Positions 36,275 to 44,876 of a stretch of 45,227 bases of DNA are shown in pieces. This DNA comes from Microbacterium sp. A20 (GTDB lineage Bacteria; Actinomycetota; Actinomycetes; Actinomycetales; Microbacteriaceae): the NCBI RefSeq assembly GCF_004794515.1, contig NZ_SSDF01000063.1:1-45227 (forward strand), read 5' to 3'. The first letter of the stretch is position 1. Each line of letters begins with the position of its first letter. A model generated the notes under the pieces. It saw only the letters and a list, made by a program, of their open reading frames with translations, was not told the origin of the DNA and ran no database searches. The position numbers were made by a program, and so were the translations under genes.

Positions 36275-37315
36275 TCATCGACGGATGCGGGCCGTGAGCC
36301 GGTCGGTCGCACGCAGCGGATCGAACAGCACTCCGAGGCCGCAGCGCACGAGCAGCGCATGCACCCCCAGACAGATCGCGATCACCACCGCGGTCAGCAC
36401 GACCGGGACGACGGCCTCGAGCACCGGCGTCGTCCGCCATCCGGCAGCGTGCAGCCCCGCATCGATCAGCGCGAGGGGCATCATGTGCAGCACGTAGATC
36501 GGCAGGGTCCGCCGCCCGATCCAGCGCAGCGGTCGCGCGACGGCCCCGACGTGCCGGTCGAGGAGCACGCTGAGCGACACCCCGAACGCCACCGCGACCA
36601 GGCAGAGCAGCGGCCATGTGCCGGGCACGAGGCGGATGCCGAGCACCGAGACCACCGCGAGCGCTCCCGCGTACCCGGCGGCGAGCGCGAGCAGCACCCC
36701 GACCCCGCTCCCCATCGCGAAGCGTTCGACGACAGCCCGCAGTCGCAGCCCGACGAGGAAGAAGAACAGGTTCTGCACCAGCTGCCACAGGTTGCCGAGA
36801 TCGGGGAGCACGCCTGCACCGGCGACCGCCGCGATGACGAACGCGACCGGCAGCACCACGGCGGTCGGGAGCCCGCGCGCCGCCCGCCCGACCGCGAGGT
36901 ACACGGCGAGCGCGAGCAGGTACCAGAGGTTCGTCGGACTGATGGTGAGCTGCGCGAGCAGCTCCCACCCGCTGGTCGCCCGAGCCGTGTCGAACTCCGG
37001 TGCCAGCGCGAGCACGACCGTCTGGATGAGCACCCACACCAGGTAGAGCAGCGCGAGCCGCCCGGCCCGTCGCCGCCAGGAGCCGCCGTCCACGTCGAGC
37101 ACCGCCCGCGCCGCGAACATCCCGGAGACCAGGAAGAACAGCGGGATACGCAGCGGCAGCAGCTGGGCGTTGAGCATCACCCAGGCATCCGTCACCGGAC
37201 CCGCACCGGGGAGGCCGACCGCGACCTTCGTGACCACGTGCCAGAGCACGACGAGCAGGATGCAGATGCCCTTCGCGACATCCGGCCATCCGACCCGTGG
37301 CGCAGGCGTGGTCAC
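36275..37315 (-). CDS. Acyltransferase family 3 membrane protein (VanT membrane-domain-like)
   Basis: The 346-aa protein has about ten membrane helices and the acyltransferase-3 opening motif WPDVAKGICILLVVLWHV with a conserved histidine. A later basic segment RTLPIYVLHMMPL is also typical. In D-Ala-D-Ser resistance clusters the VanT protein joins such a membrane domain to a serine racemase. Here the racemase is a separate gene and this protein follows the ligase (GTGA overlap). It may move or modify D-amino acids or an envelope precursor. The starts GTG 37315 and the ligase stop overlap. Confidence 0.8.
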   Translation of the reverse strand: MTTPAPRVGWPDVAKGICILLVVLWHVVTKVAVGLPGAGPVTDAWVMLNAQLLPLRIPLFFLVSGMFAARAVLDVDGGSWRRRAGRLALLYLVWVLIQTVVLALAPEFDTARATSGWELLAQLTISPTNLWYLLALAVYLAVGRAARGLPTAVVLPVAFVIAAVAGAGVLPDLGNLWQLVQNLFFFLVGLRLRAVVERFAMGSGVGVLLALAAGYAGALAVVSVLGIRLVPGTWPLLCLVAVAFGVSLSVLLDRHVGAVARPLRWIGRRTLPIYVLHMMPLALIDAGLHAAGWRTTPVLEAVVPVVLTAVVIAICLGVHALLVRCGLGVLFDPLRATDRLTARIRR

Positions 37316-38262
37316 GAGGCCGCGCGCACGAGTCGCGAGACCAGGTCGACGTACGTCACGCCCGCCGCGTCGAACATGCGCGGCACCTGCGAGGCGGCGG
37401 TGAGCCCCGGCATCGTGTTGACCTCGTTCAGCACCGGACCGCGGTCGGTGAGGAAGAAGTCCATGCGCGCGACGCCGTCGCACCCGAGCGCATCGAACAC
37501 GGCGATCGCGGCCCGTTTGAGCGCGCCCGCGTCGGCGGCCTCCAGCTGCGCCGGCACCGTGAATCGCGCACTGCCGTCGTACTTGGTGGCCGTGTCGAAG
37601 AGCCCGGTCGCGTGGATCTCCAGCGGCGGCGCCGCCCACCGGATGCCGCCCTTCTCGCGCAGCACCGCCACGTCGATCTCCCGCCCCCGCACGACCTCCT
37701 CGACGAGGATGCGGCGATCGAAGCGCGCCGCCTCCCGCAGCGCCGCGAGCAGCTGCCCCTCCTCCGTCACGAGACCCACTCCGTGACTCGACCCCGCCGA
37801 CACGGGCTTGACCACGACCTCCCCCTCGAACTCCACATCGCCGATGTCGTCGGCCGCGACCAGTCGACCGCGGGCGGTGCCGAGGCCCACGGCATCCGCG
37901 ACGAGCTTGGTCGTCCACTTGTCCATGCCGATGGCTCCCGCCCGCAGCCCCGACCCGACCACACGCACTCCGGCGAGCGCACACAGGGCCGCGAGGGCAC
38001 CGTCTTCGCCCAGAGCACCGTGCACCGCGGGGAAGACCACGTCGGTGCGGGTGAGCAGCGGCAGCGCGAGCGCGAGCGACTCGGCCGCCGATCCCCCGTT
38101 CGGGCGCCCGTCGACGCGCCAGATCCCGTCGCGGTCGATCGTCACGGTCGTCACGTCGTGATCGCCCATCCGCAGCGCCGCGGCCACCGCCGCCGCGGAT
38201 GCCAGGGAGACCTCGTGCTCGGCGTTCTGCCCACCCCCGATGACCAGCACCTTCGTCGTCAT
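37312..38262 (-). CDS. D-Ala-D-X ligase (Ddl/Van-type ATP-grasp ligase)
   Basis: The 316-aa ATP-grasp enzyme has AEHEVSL with E15 near the N-terminus and VKPVSAGSSHG (152-161). The omega-loop-like stretch LFDTATKY is at 221-228, followed by FTVPA, and the metal-binding LNEVNTMPGL at 278-287. AGSSxG and FTVPA recall VanC/VanG-type D-Ala-D-Ser ligases from memory of those families. The KY motif is retained, which speaks against the VanA/D-lactate type. The second substrate (D-Ala or D-Ser) is undecided. It overlaps the racemase by 4 bp. Confidence 0.85.
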   Translation of the reverse strand: MTTKVLVIGGGQNAEHEVSLASAAAVAAALRMGDHDVTTVTIDRDGIWRVDGRPNGGSAAESLALALPLLTRTDVVFPAVHGALGEDGALAALCALAGVRVVGSGLRAGAIGMDKWTTKLVADAVGLGTARGRLVAADDIGDVEFEGEVVVKPVSAGSSHGVGLVTEEGQLLAALREAARFDRRILVEEVVRGREIDVAVLREKGGIRWAAPPLEIHATGLFDTATKYDGSARFTVPAQLEAADAGALKRAAIAVFDALGCDGVARMDFFLTDRGPVLNEVNTMPGLTAASQVPRMFDAAGVTYVDLVSRLVRAAS

Positions 38263-39383
38263 GCCACACTCCTCTGCACTCGTGCACCGATGCCGGTGAC
38301 GATGGTGTGCGGGATGGTGCCCGCCCACCGCGCCCACTCCTGCACCGACGGCACCGCCCCACCCTCCGGCCCGAACACTGTGGCGACGGCACCGCGCGGG
38401 AACAGCGCGGAACCGGTGTCGACGACGATCTGGTCCATGGAGATCCTCCCCACGATCGGATGCCGCACCCCGCCGATCTCCACCCCGGCGCCCGGGGAGA
38501 GCTCGCGCGGAATGCCGTCGGCGTACCCGACGCCGACCACGCTCAGGTGCGTCTCCCGGTCGGTCGTGTGCGCACCGCCGTAGCCGACCGCGGTCCCGGC
38601 CGGCACGAGGGCGCTGTGCACCACGGGTGCGGTCCACCGTGATGCCCCGGCGAGCACGGTCGTCTCGGAGGGGTCGATCCCCACCAGACCGGCTCCGACC
38701 CGCACCAGGTCGAAGTGCGTCGCCGGATCCGTCAGCGCCCCCGACGTCGCGGCGAGATGCACGAGCACCGGACCGAAGCCCGCCCGCAGCACCGCATCCC
38801 GCCCGTGCCGCATGCCCCGCACCGCCGCCGCGTTCGCCGCGGGATCGGCCTCGTCCGCCCGCGGCAGATGCCCCATCACTCCGACGACGTCCACCCGCCC
38901 CCGACCGGTGCGCGCGAGCCGGAGCAGTTCCGGCCACTCCTCCAGCGGTGCGCCACCACGGGCCATCCCCGTGTCGAGCTGCAGGTGCACGCGCACCGGG
39001 TCGGCGGCATCCGCGATCAGCTGACGCAGCTCCTCGATCGAGCCGACCGCGATGTCCACGCGGTGCGCGGCTGCGGCGGCCGCATCCACGCCAGAGGGGT
39101 TCAACCAGGAGAGGATCGGCACCGTGAGACCGGCCTGGCGGAGCGCGACGGCTTCGGCCACATTCGTGACACCGAGCCACTCGGCGCCGGCGTCGACCGC
39201 GGCCCGCGCGACGGTGACGGCACCGTGCCCGTAGCCGTCGGCCTTGACCACGGCCATGATGCGCGCGGTCGTCGCGGCCCGCACCCGCCGCAGATTCTCG
39301 GCGACGGCATCCGGGATCGTCTGCAGGGTCGGTGCGTGCAGGCGCGAGAGCGTCACACGCTCGGGGGCGAGAAGAGTGGTCAT
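38259..39383 (-). CDS. Alanine (or serine) racemase, PLP-dependent
   Basis: The 374-aa fold-type III enzyme has the PLP lysine K47 in MAVVKADGYGHG and the catalytic tyrosine Y287 in VGYADGIPREL. The LDTGMARGG loop is at 137-144. It makes D-alanine for the wall and could make D-serine as the soluble domain of VanT does. It lies between vanY-like and ligase genes with 4-bp overlaps on both sides. Confidence 0.92.
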   Translation of the reverse strand: MTTLLAPERVTLSRLHAPTLQTIPDAVAENLRRVRAATTARIMAVVKADGYGHGAVTVARAAVDAGAEWLGVTNVAEAVALRQAGLTVPILSWLNPSGVDAAAAAAHRVDIAVGSIEELRQLIADAADPVRVHLQLDTGMARGGAPLEEWPELLRLARTGRGRVDVVGVMGHLPRADEADPAANAAAVRGMRHGRDAVLRAGFGPVLVHLAATSGALTDPATHFDLVRVGAGLVGIDPSETTVLAGASRWTAPVVHSALVPAGTAVGYGGAHTTDRETHLSVVGVGYADGIPRELSPGAGVEIGGVRHPIVGRISMDQIVVDTGSALFPRGAVATVFGPEGGAVPSVQEWARWAGTIPHTIVTGIGARVQRSVA

Positions 39384-40048
39384 CGCTTCGTCCTCGGATC
39401 GGCGGTCGGGTCGGCGAGCATCTCGGGGCAGCCCTCGTCGACGGCATCCGGACGCAGTTCGTAGTGCCAGGTCTCGTTGGCGTAGATCTGGCAGAGCCCG
39501 TAGCGCCACCCCCGCTGCGCGAGCCAGTCGAGCGCGGGCAGCGGGCCCAGGTCCACGGCGTCGCCCGTCACGTGCTCCGAGGTCTCGGGCGTGGCCACCC
39601 AGCGCCTGGCCTCGGCCTCCGATCCGTACTGCACGATCGCGTCCTGCAGCATCCGCTCCTGCAGGGCGGGCGTGCGCCATCCGCTGTTCACACGGAACGT
39701 GATGCCGTCGTCCTCGGCATCGGATGCCGCTCGCTGCAGAGCCGCGAGCAGGTCGGGATCGAGGTTGCCGACCGCCACCCTGTCCACGTCGAACACGGTC
39801 GGCTGGTCGCCGTCGCGGATCACGCCGTCGGCCTCGCTCGGCGCGATGACCGAGCCGGTGACACCTCCGTTCGGCACGGGCGTGAGGCCCGGCAGCGGAC
39901 CGGTGCGTGCGGCGTCGGCGAACGCGACGGACAGCGACTGCTGCACCGCGAACACGACGATCACGGCGAGGGCGAGAGCGACGGCCACGACGACGAATCG
40001 ACGGCGGCGCCGCGCTCTCGGGAGGCGGGGGATGGTGCGGGTGTTCAT
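39380..40048 (-). CDS. D,D-carboxypeptidase, VanY/M15 family, membrane-anchored
   Basis: The 222-aa protein has a short basic N-terminus and one membrane helix (about residues 18-36), then an outward catalytic domain. Zinc-site motifs are SEHVTGDAVD (157-166; H159, D166) and WHYE (194-197; H195), with SGWRTPALQ at 122-130. VanY enzymes remove the terminal D-Ala from pentapeptides. The gene is first in the operon facing the VanR-like regulator, so it is probably induced by it. The stop overlaps the racemase ATG. Confidence 0.92.
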   Translation of the reverse strand: MNTRTIPRLPRARRRRRFVVVAVALALAVIVVFAVQQSLSVAFADAARTGPLPGLTPVPNGGVTGSVIAPSEADGVIRDGDQPTVFDVDRVAVGNLDPDLLAALQRAASDAEDDGITFRVNSGWRTPALQERMLQDAIVQYGSEAEARRWVATPETSEHVTGDAVDLGPLPALDWLAQRGWRYGLCQIYANETWHYELRPDAVDEGCPEMLADPTADPRTKR

Positions 40049-40084
40049 GCTTCCCAGTGAAGGATCCCGCCGGTTGCGAGGGCG

Positions 40085-40130
40085 TATGCGCTTTTCCATA
40101 TGCTCCCGATATGTCGCACTGCGTAGGATC
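40085..40130. promoter_or_regulatory. Candidate regulator-binding region between vanY-like and vanR-like genes
   Basis: TATG words at 40085, 40099 and 40110 form direct repeats spaced 14 and 11 bp, a spacing used by OmpR-type regulators such as VanR. TAGGAT (40124-40129) ends 7 nt before the response-regulator ATG and may be its -10 box. The binding assignment is inference. Confidence 0.35.
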
Positions 40131-40136
40131 TGACCC

Positions 40137-40808
40137 ATGCGTGTGCTGATCGTCGAGGACGAGCCCTACCTCGCCGAGGCGGTCCGCGACGGCCTGCGCC
40201 TGGAGGCGATCGCGGCCGACATCGCCGGCGACGGCGACACCGCCCTGGAGCTGCTGAGCATCAACTCCTACGACCTCGCCGTACTCGACCGCGATGTGCC
40301 CGGCCCGTCCGGCGACGACATCGCCCGGTGGATCGTCGCCTCCGGCAGCGGCATCCCGATCCTGATGCTGACCGCCGCCGACCGCCTCGACGACAAGGCG
40401 AGCGGCTTCGAGATCGGCGCCGACGACTACCTGACCAAGCCGTTCGAACTCCGCGAGCTGGTGCTGCGACTGCGCGCCCTCGACCGCCGCCGACAGCGCA
40501 GCAGACCGCCGGTGCTCGAGGTCGCAGGGCTCCGCCTGGACCCGTTCCGCCGCGAGGTGTACCGCGACGACCGCTACGTCGCCCTCACCCGCAAGCAGTT
40601 CGCCGTGCTGGAGGTGCTGGTCGACGCCGAGGGCGGGGTGGTCAGTGCCGAGGAGCTGCTCGAGCGGGCCTGGGACGAGAACGCCGACCCGTTCACGAAC
40701 GCCGTGCGCATCACGGTGTCGTCGCTGCGCAAGCGCCTGGGCGAGCCGTGGCTGATCCTGACCGTGCCCGGAGTCGGCTACCGGATCGGGACGGATGCCG
40801 ATGCCTAG
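40137..40808 (+). CDS. VanR-like OmpR-family response regulator
   Basis: The 223-aa regulator has a receiver domain with acidic E8-D9, phosphoacceptor D in VLDRDVPG (about residue 51) and the KPF lysine near 100. A winged-helix C-terminal domain ends in LTVPGVGYRIG. The LDRDVPG motif is found in many actinobacterial regulators tied to the cell wall. It is divergent from the vanY-like operon and overlaps the kinase gene, so a VanRS-like control of that operon is likely. Confidence 0.88.
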   Translation: MRVLIVEDEPYLAEAVRDGLRLEAIAADIAGDGDTALELLSINSYDLAVLDRDVPGPSGDDIARWIVASGSGIPILMLTAADRLDDKASGFEIGADDYLTKPFELRELVLRLRALDRRRQRSRPPVLEVAGLRLDPFRREVYRDDRYVALTRKQFAVLEVLVDAEGGVVSAEELLERAWDENADPFTNAVRITVSSLRKRLGEPWLILTVPGVGYRIGTDADA

Positions 40809-41886
40809 GCGCCGCGGGATGAGCGCCCGCCTCAAACTCACGCTGAGCTACGCGGTGATCGTGGTGGTGTCCGGCGGTCTGCTCCTCGCCGCGGTCGGAC
40901 TCTTCCTGCTGCGCTACGTGCCGGACACCGTCGACTTCTTCCCCAATCGCGGCGACCTCAGTCGGGCCTTCGTGCCGGTGGCCTCGATGGTCATGCTGGT
41001 GCTGCTCGCGTTCGGACTCGGCGCAGGCTGGCTGCTCGCCGGACGGATGCTGGCGCCGCTCGACCGCATCGGAGACGCGGCCCGTCTCGCCGCGCAGGGG
41101 TCGCTGTCGCACCGGGTCGCGCTCGCGGGCCCCCGCGACGAGTTCCGCGATCTGGCCGACGTCTTCGACTCGATGCTCGAGCAGCTCGAGGCGCACGTCG
41201 CCGAGCAGCAGCGGTTCGCGGCGAACGCCTCGCACGAGCTGCGAACCCCGCTCGCGATCTCGCAGACCCTGCTCGAGGTCGCCGAAGCCGATCCTGACCG
41301 GGATGTCGACGCCCTGATCGCGCGTCTGCGCGAGGTGAACACCCGGGCGATCGAACTCACCGAGGCGCTGCTGCTGCTGAGCCGCGCCGACCGCCGGACG
41401 TTCCCGCGCGAGATCGTCGACCTCTCCCTCCTCGCCGAGGGGGCGGTGGAAGCACTGCTGCCGCTCGCCGACCGACGTGGCGTGGCTGTGGAGGTGGGCG
41501 GTGCGCCCGCGCCGGTGCTCGGGTCGGCGGCACTGCTGCCGCAGCTGGTCACCAACCTCGTGCTCAACGCGATCGTGCACAACCTGTCGTCCGGTGGGGC
41601 CGTGGCCGTGCGCACGCACGCGATGCCCGAGGCGGTCGCGCTGGTGGTCGAGAACACCGGCGAGGTGCTGCCGGCACCTCTCGTGGCGACCCTCGTCGAG
41701 CCGTTCCAGCGCGGGGCCGAGCGCACCCGCGACGACGATCATGCCGGGGCGGGCCTCGGCCTCGCGATCGTCGACCGCATCACCCAGGCGCACGGCGGCA
41801 CCCTGGTGCTCACCCCGCGCCCGGACGGCGGCCTGATCGTGACGGTGTGGCTGCCGCATCCGTACCCGGCGTCCGTACCCGCCTGA
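40801..41886 (+). CDS. VanS-like sensor histidine kinase
   Basis: The protein has about 361 aa. Two membrane helices (about 15-38 and 60-80) flank a short outside loop, and a HAMP region follows. The H-box is NASHELRTPLAIS. An N-box lies near NLVLNAIVHNLSSG and a G-box GAGLGLAIVDR is present. The short loop implies a simple sensor; the inducer cannot be told. ATG 40801 overlaps the regulator stop; 40795 and 40819 are alternatives. No terminator is obvious before the palindromic element at 41944. Confidence 0.86.
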   Translation: MPRRRGMSARLKLTLSYAVIVVVSGGLLLAAVGLFLLRYVPDTVDFFPNRGDLSRAFVPVASMVMLVLLAFGLGAGWLLAGRMLAPLDRIGDAARLAAQGSLSHRVALAGPRDEFRDLADVFDSMLEQLEAHVAEQQRFAANASHELRTPLAISQTLLEVAEADPDRDVDALIARLREVNTRAIELTEALLLLSRADRRTFPREIVDLSLLAEGAVEALLPLADRRGVAVEVGGAPAPVLGSAALLPQLVTNLVLNAIVHNLSSGGAVAVRTHAMPEAVALVVENTGEVLPAPLVATLVEPFQRGAERTRDDDHAGAGLGLAIVDRITQAHGGTLVLTPRPDGGLIVTVWLPHPYPASVPA

Positions 41887-41943
41887 CTCCCGGCGGTCCG
41901 GCATCCGTCCGTCGCGGTCCGTCCCGCCCGGTGCCCCGAGGTT

Positions 41944-42061
41944 CACCTGTCGGGGGTTTTCACGGATGTCGGACCGGAACGCGGTTTCCGGTCCGACATC
42001 CGGACATTCTCCCGACAAGTGGAGCCCGACAAGTGGACCCGGGCAAGTCGGACCCGGGCAA
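41944..42061. repeat. TGTCGGG-family palindromic element with extra half-site repeats
   Basis: Outer arms CACCTGTCGGG (41944-41954) and CCCGACAAGTG (42011-42021) differ by one base. Inner arms 41963-41979 and 41986-42002 are perfect 17-bp copies with a 6-nt loop. To the right, CCCGACAAGTGGA recurs at 42011 and 42025, and diverged copies continue to about 42061. It lies between the convergent vanS-like and azoR-like genes. Confidence 0.88.
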
Positions 42062-42086
42062 GGTGAACCGGCCCGGATGCCGCGGC

Positions 42087-42743
42087 TCAGGCCACGCGGG
42101 GGTCGCGCGTCGCGGCGAGCTCGCGGCCGAAGGTGCGGGCGTCGGCCTCGGCGTTCTCCTTGAGCTCGCGTGCGGTGTCGGCGAAGGCGTCGAGCGCCGG
42201 GTTCACGCCCACCAGGGTGAAGGGACGCTGCACGACGCGCAGGTCGAGGCCCCAGACGTCTTCGAGCACGCGGCGCAGCCAGCCGGTCGAGTGGTCCCAG
42301 CCCTCCTTGGGCGAGCCGGGCGCGTAGTTGCCGCCGAGCACGGTGACGAGCGTCGCGGGCTTGCCGTTCAGCGCGGTGCCGGTCGGGTCGATGCGCGGGT
42401 CGGTGTATGCCAGGTCGAACCAGGTCTTGAAGTGCTGCGAGACGCCGTAGTTGTACAGCGGCACGGCGAACAGCAGGGCATCGGCGCCGATCAGCTCATC
42501 GGCGAACGAGGTCGCGAGCGCGCGGGCGTCGTTCTGCGCGGGAGTGCGCTGGGCCTCGTCGACGAAACCGCCGGTGACGGCATCCGCCCAGGCGGTCGCG
42601 GGTACGGGGTCGCTCGCCAGGTCGCGGCGGGTGACGGTCGAGTCGGGGTGGGACGCGGTCCACTCGGCCTCGACGAGGTCGGCGAGCGCGCGGCTGGCGG
42701 ACGACGCGGGAAGGATGCTGGCATCCAGGCGGAACAGGGACAT
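42087..42743 (-). CDS. FMN-dependent NADH-azoreductase family protein
   Basis: The 218-aa flavodoxin-fold protein matches AzoR-type oxidoreductases. Its N-terminus FRLDASILPASSASR binds FMN phosphate, and FAVPLYNYGVSQHFKTWFD and TVLGGNYAPG are flavin-contact segments. Such enzymes reduce azo dyes and quinones with NAD(P)H. It is divergent from an HxlR regulator, the usual arrangement for regulator-controlled quinone or aldehyde stress enzymes. ATG 42743 follows AGGTAGG. Confidence 0.93.
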   Translation of the reverse strand: MSLFRLDASILPASSASRALADLVEAEWTASHPDSTVTRRDLASDPVPATAWADAVTGGFVDEAQRTPAQNDARALATSFADELIGADALLFAVPLYNYGVSQHFKTWFDLAYTDPRIDPTGTALNGKPATLVTVLGGNYAPGSPKEGWDHSTGWLRRVLEDVWGLDLRVVQRPFTLVGVNPALDAFADTARELKENAEADARTFGRELAATRDPRVA

Positions 42744-42820
42744 GGGCCTACCTCTCGTTTTCGTAGTCGCTAGGTTTTTATTAGCAACACCGGTTAACGT
42801 AGCACGGGTAGGATGTGTGC
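42744..42820. promoter_or_regulatory. Divergent promoter/operator region of the azoreductase and HxlR genes
   Basis: The stretch holds an AT-rich dyad GCTA-N9-TAGC (GCTAGGTTTTTATTAGC) and a further TTAACGTAGC. These are plausible sites for the HxlR regulator. TAGGAT (42809-42814) lies 6 nt before the regulator ATG. TTGCTA with a 16-bp spacer and TACGAA on the minus strand could serve the azoreductase. The operator role is inference. Confidence 0.45.
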
Positions 42821-43159
42821 ATGGCCGAGGTCGAGGAAGAACGTCAGGTGTGTGACGCCGCCGTCACACTGGCCTTCAGCGTGCTCGGCAAGCGGTGGAA
42901 CGGGATGATCGTGTCGACGCTCGGCGGTGGCCCTTCGACCTTCGTCGCGCTGCGCCGCGCGGTCGCGGGAATCAGCGACACCGTGCTCTCCGACCGCCTG
43001 GCCGAACTCGCCGATGCCGGTCTCGTCGCGCGCACGGTCGACGCCGGCCCGCCGATCACGGTGTCCTACGCCCTCACCGCCAGCGGCGAAGGGCTGCTGC
43101 CGATCCTCGACGACCTCGGCCGCTGGGCCTCCGCCAACCTCGCCGCACGCGCGCACTGA
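42821..43159 (+). CDS. HxlR-family transcriptional regulator
   Basis: The 112-aa winged-helix protein has the HxlR features. A cysteine lies near the N-terminus (ERQVCDAAVTLAFSVLGKRW), and the recognition helix is in ISDTVLSDRLAELADAGL. The wing is ARTVDAGPPITVSYALTASG. The single cysteine C11 in this position senses electrophiles or oxidants in some family members. It probably represses or activates the azoreductase gene next to it. The start follows a leaderless-type TAGGAT box. Confidence 0.92.
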   Translation: MAEVEEERQVCDAAVTLAFSVLGKRWNGMIVSTLGGGPSTFVALRRAVAGISDTVLSDRLAELADAGLVARTVDAGPPITVSYALTASGEGLLPILDDLGRWASANLAARAH

Positions 43160-43190
43160 CGCCCCCGGCGGCACCGTCGCTGTGCCGTTT

Positions 43191-43258
43191 GTCGGGAGTT
43201 CGCCCGGATGCGGGTCAGGAAACCGCGTTCCCGCCCGACATCCGTGAATCCTCCCGAC
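43191..43258. repeat. TGTCGGG-family palindromic element
   Basis: The outer arms GTCGGGAG (43191-43198) and CTCCCGAC (43251-43258) are perfect 8-bp copies. The inner pair CGGATGCGGG and CCCGACATCCG is imperfect. It lies between the convergent HxlR and SDR genes, the same gene-end position as its relatives at 41944 and 12202. Confidence 0.8.
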
Positions 43259-43288
43259 GGATGAACCGCGGGGAGGACATACAGGCCG

Positions 43289-44809
43289 TCACCAGGGGCT
43301 GGGCTCGTAGTCCTTCAGGAACACGCCGTGGATGTCTTCGCCGGCCTCGCCGCGCACGATCGGGTCGTACACGCGAGCCGCGCCGTCGACCAGGTCGAGC
43401 GGGGCGTGGAAGCCCTCCTCAGCGAGTCGCACCTTCGTGTAGTGCGGGCGCTCGTCGGTGATCCATCCGGTGTCGACGGCGGTCATCAGGATGCCGTCTT
43501 TCTCGAGCATCTCGCCCGCGCTGGTGCGGGTGAGCATGTTGAGCGCGGCCTTCGCCATGTTCGTGTGCGGGTGCCCGGGGCCCTTGTAGCGGCGGGAGAA
43601 CTGCCCCTCCATGGCCGACACGTTCACCACGTACTTGCGGTGCGAGTCGGATGCCGCCATCGACGCGCGCAGCCGGCTGATCAGCAGGAACGGTGCGGTC
43701 GTGTTGGCCAGTTGCACCTCGAGCATCTCCAGCGGATCGACCTGCTCGATCGACTGCACCCAGCTGTTGACCCGGTTCACATCGGGAACGAGTCCGCCGG
43801 CGTCGATGGCCGTGCCGTCGGCGTGCTTCTCGAGCGACGACGATCCGGGAGCCATCGCGAGGCGTGCGAGGTCTTCGGCTGTGAGCGCCTGGCCGCCCTG
43901 CTCGGCGACCGTGCCACCGAGGGCCGCGACCGAGAGCAGCGGATGCGCATCGACCGATGCCTGCAGCGCCTGGGGGTGCGGATCGGCGGTGTGCCCGAAC
44001 GTCTCCATCTCGGGCAGCGGACCGTCGGGAAGCGGCTGCAGCTCGGCATCCGCCAGCAGCGAGTAGGCACCCGGCGAGCGGCGAACGGTCTGGGCGGCGT
44101 TGTTGATCAGGATGTCGAGCGGGCCCTGAGCCGCGACCGAGTCGGCGAGCCCGATCACCTGAGCGGGGTCGCGCAGGTCGATGCCGACGACGCGCAGACG
44201 GTGCAGCCAATCGGCCGAGTCGGGAAGGGCAGCGAAGCGGCGCACGGCATCGCGCGGGAACCGGGTCGTGATGGTCGTGTGTGCTCCGTCGCGCAGCAGC
44301 CGCAGCGCGATGTGCATGCCGATCTTGGCGCGGCCGCCCGTGAGCAGGGCACGCTTGCCGGTGAGGTCGGTGCGGGCGTTGCGCTTGCCGTGGCTGAAAC
44401 GCGCGCAGTCCGGGCAGAGCTGGTGGTAGAAGGCATCCACCTGCGTGTACGGCTGCTTGCAGATGTAGCAGTTGCGGGGCTTGAGCAGCTCGCCCGCGAT
44501 CGGGGCGTCGACGACACTGGTGGCGAGGTCGTTGCCGCGGGTCTCGTCGTCGATGCGGTCGGGCGCTCCCGTGGCCGTGCGGGCGACCACGGCCTTGTCG
44601 GCCTCGGCGATCGCGTCGCGGATCTCCTTGCGCCGCACGCGCTTGACGGCCTTGAACATCGCCGCGGTCGCGTGGCGCACGGCGACGAAGTCCGGATGCT
44701 CGTTGTCGATCTGGTGCAGCTCGGCCAGCACGCGAAGAGTCGTGGCGAGATCGTCGGGGTCGACGCCCGGTCCGAGGTCGGGTGCTGCGTCGGAGGGGGC
44801 GTCGGTCAT
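43289..44809 (-). CDS. SDR-family protein fused to an N-terminal zinc-binding domain
   Basis: The 506-aa protein has a helical N-terminus (about 20-75). A CxxC...CxxC zinc ribbon-like motif follows (C114, C117, C132, C135). A Rossmann short-chain dehydrogenase domain then starts near 150, with the nucleotide motif TGGRAKIG (157-164) and NNAAQ (236-240). The expected catalytic serine is S398 (VNVSAMEG). The usual YxxxK is absent: the lysine K420 lies in THTNMAK-like context (HTNMAK) with Thr, not Tyr, four residues before. Classical SDR activity is therefore doubtful. The substrate is unknown. Confidence 0.88.
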   Translation of the reverse strand: MTDAPSDAAPDLGPGVDPDDLATTLRVLAELHQIDNEHPDFVAVRHATAAMFKAVKRVRRKEIRDAIAEADKAVVARTATGAPDRIDDETRGNDLATSVVDAPIAGELLKPRNCYICKQPYTQVDAFYHQLCPDCARFSHGKRNARTDLTGKRALLTGGRAKIGMHIALRLLRDGAHTTITTRFPRDAVRRFAALPDSADWLHRLRVVGIDLRDPAQVIGLADSVAAQGPLDILINNAAQTVRRSPGAYSLLADAELQPLPDGPLPEMETFGHTADPHPQALQASVDAHPLLSVAALGGTVAEQGGQALTAEDLARLAMAPGSSSLEKHADGTAIDAGGLVPDVNRVNSWVQSIEQVDPLEMLEVQLANTTAPFLLISRLRASMAASDSHRKYVVNVSAMEGQFSRRYKGPGHPHTNMAKAALNMLTRTSAGEMLEKDGILMTAVDTGWITDERPHYTKVRLAEEGFHAPLDLVDGAARVYDPIVRGEAGEDIHGVFLKDYEPSPW

Positions 44810-44876
44810 TGTGCCGATTTTACGCGAGTGTCCTGGGGGTATGCCCCGCCCCCTGTTCCCCGGCATCCACCCCGCT

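Noticed and set aside
37312..38262. A VanA-type D-Ala-D-Lac ligase
   Set aside because: The KY motif of the omega loop is kept and no lactate dehydrogenase (VanH) or VanX gene is present.
40049..40136. A confident VanR operator
   Set aside because: Only TATG words recur; the spacing is irregular, so it is listed at low confidence only.
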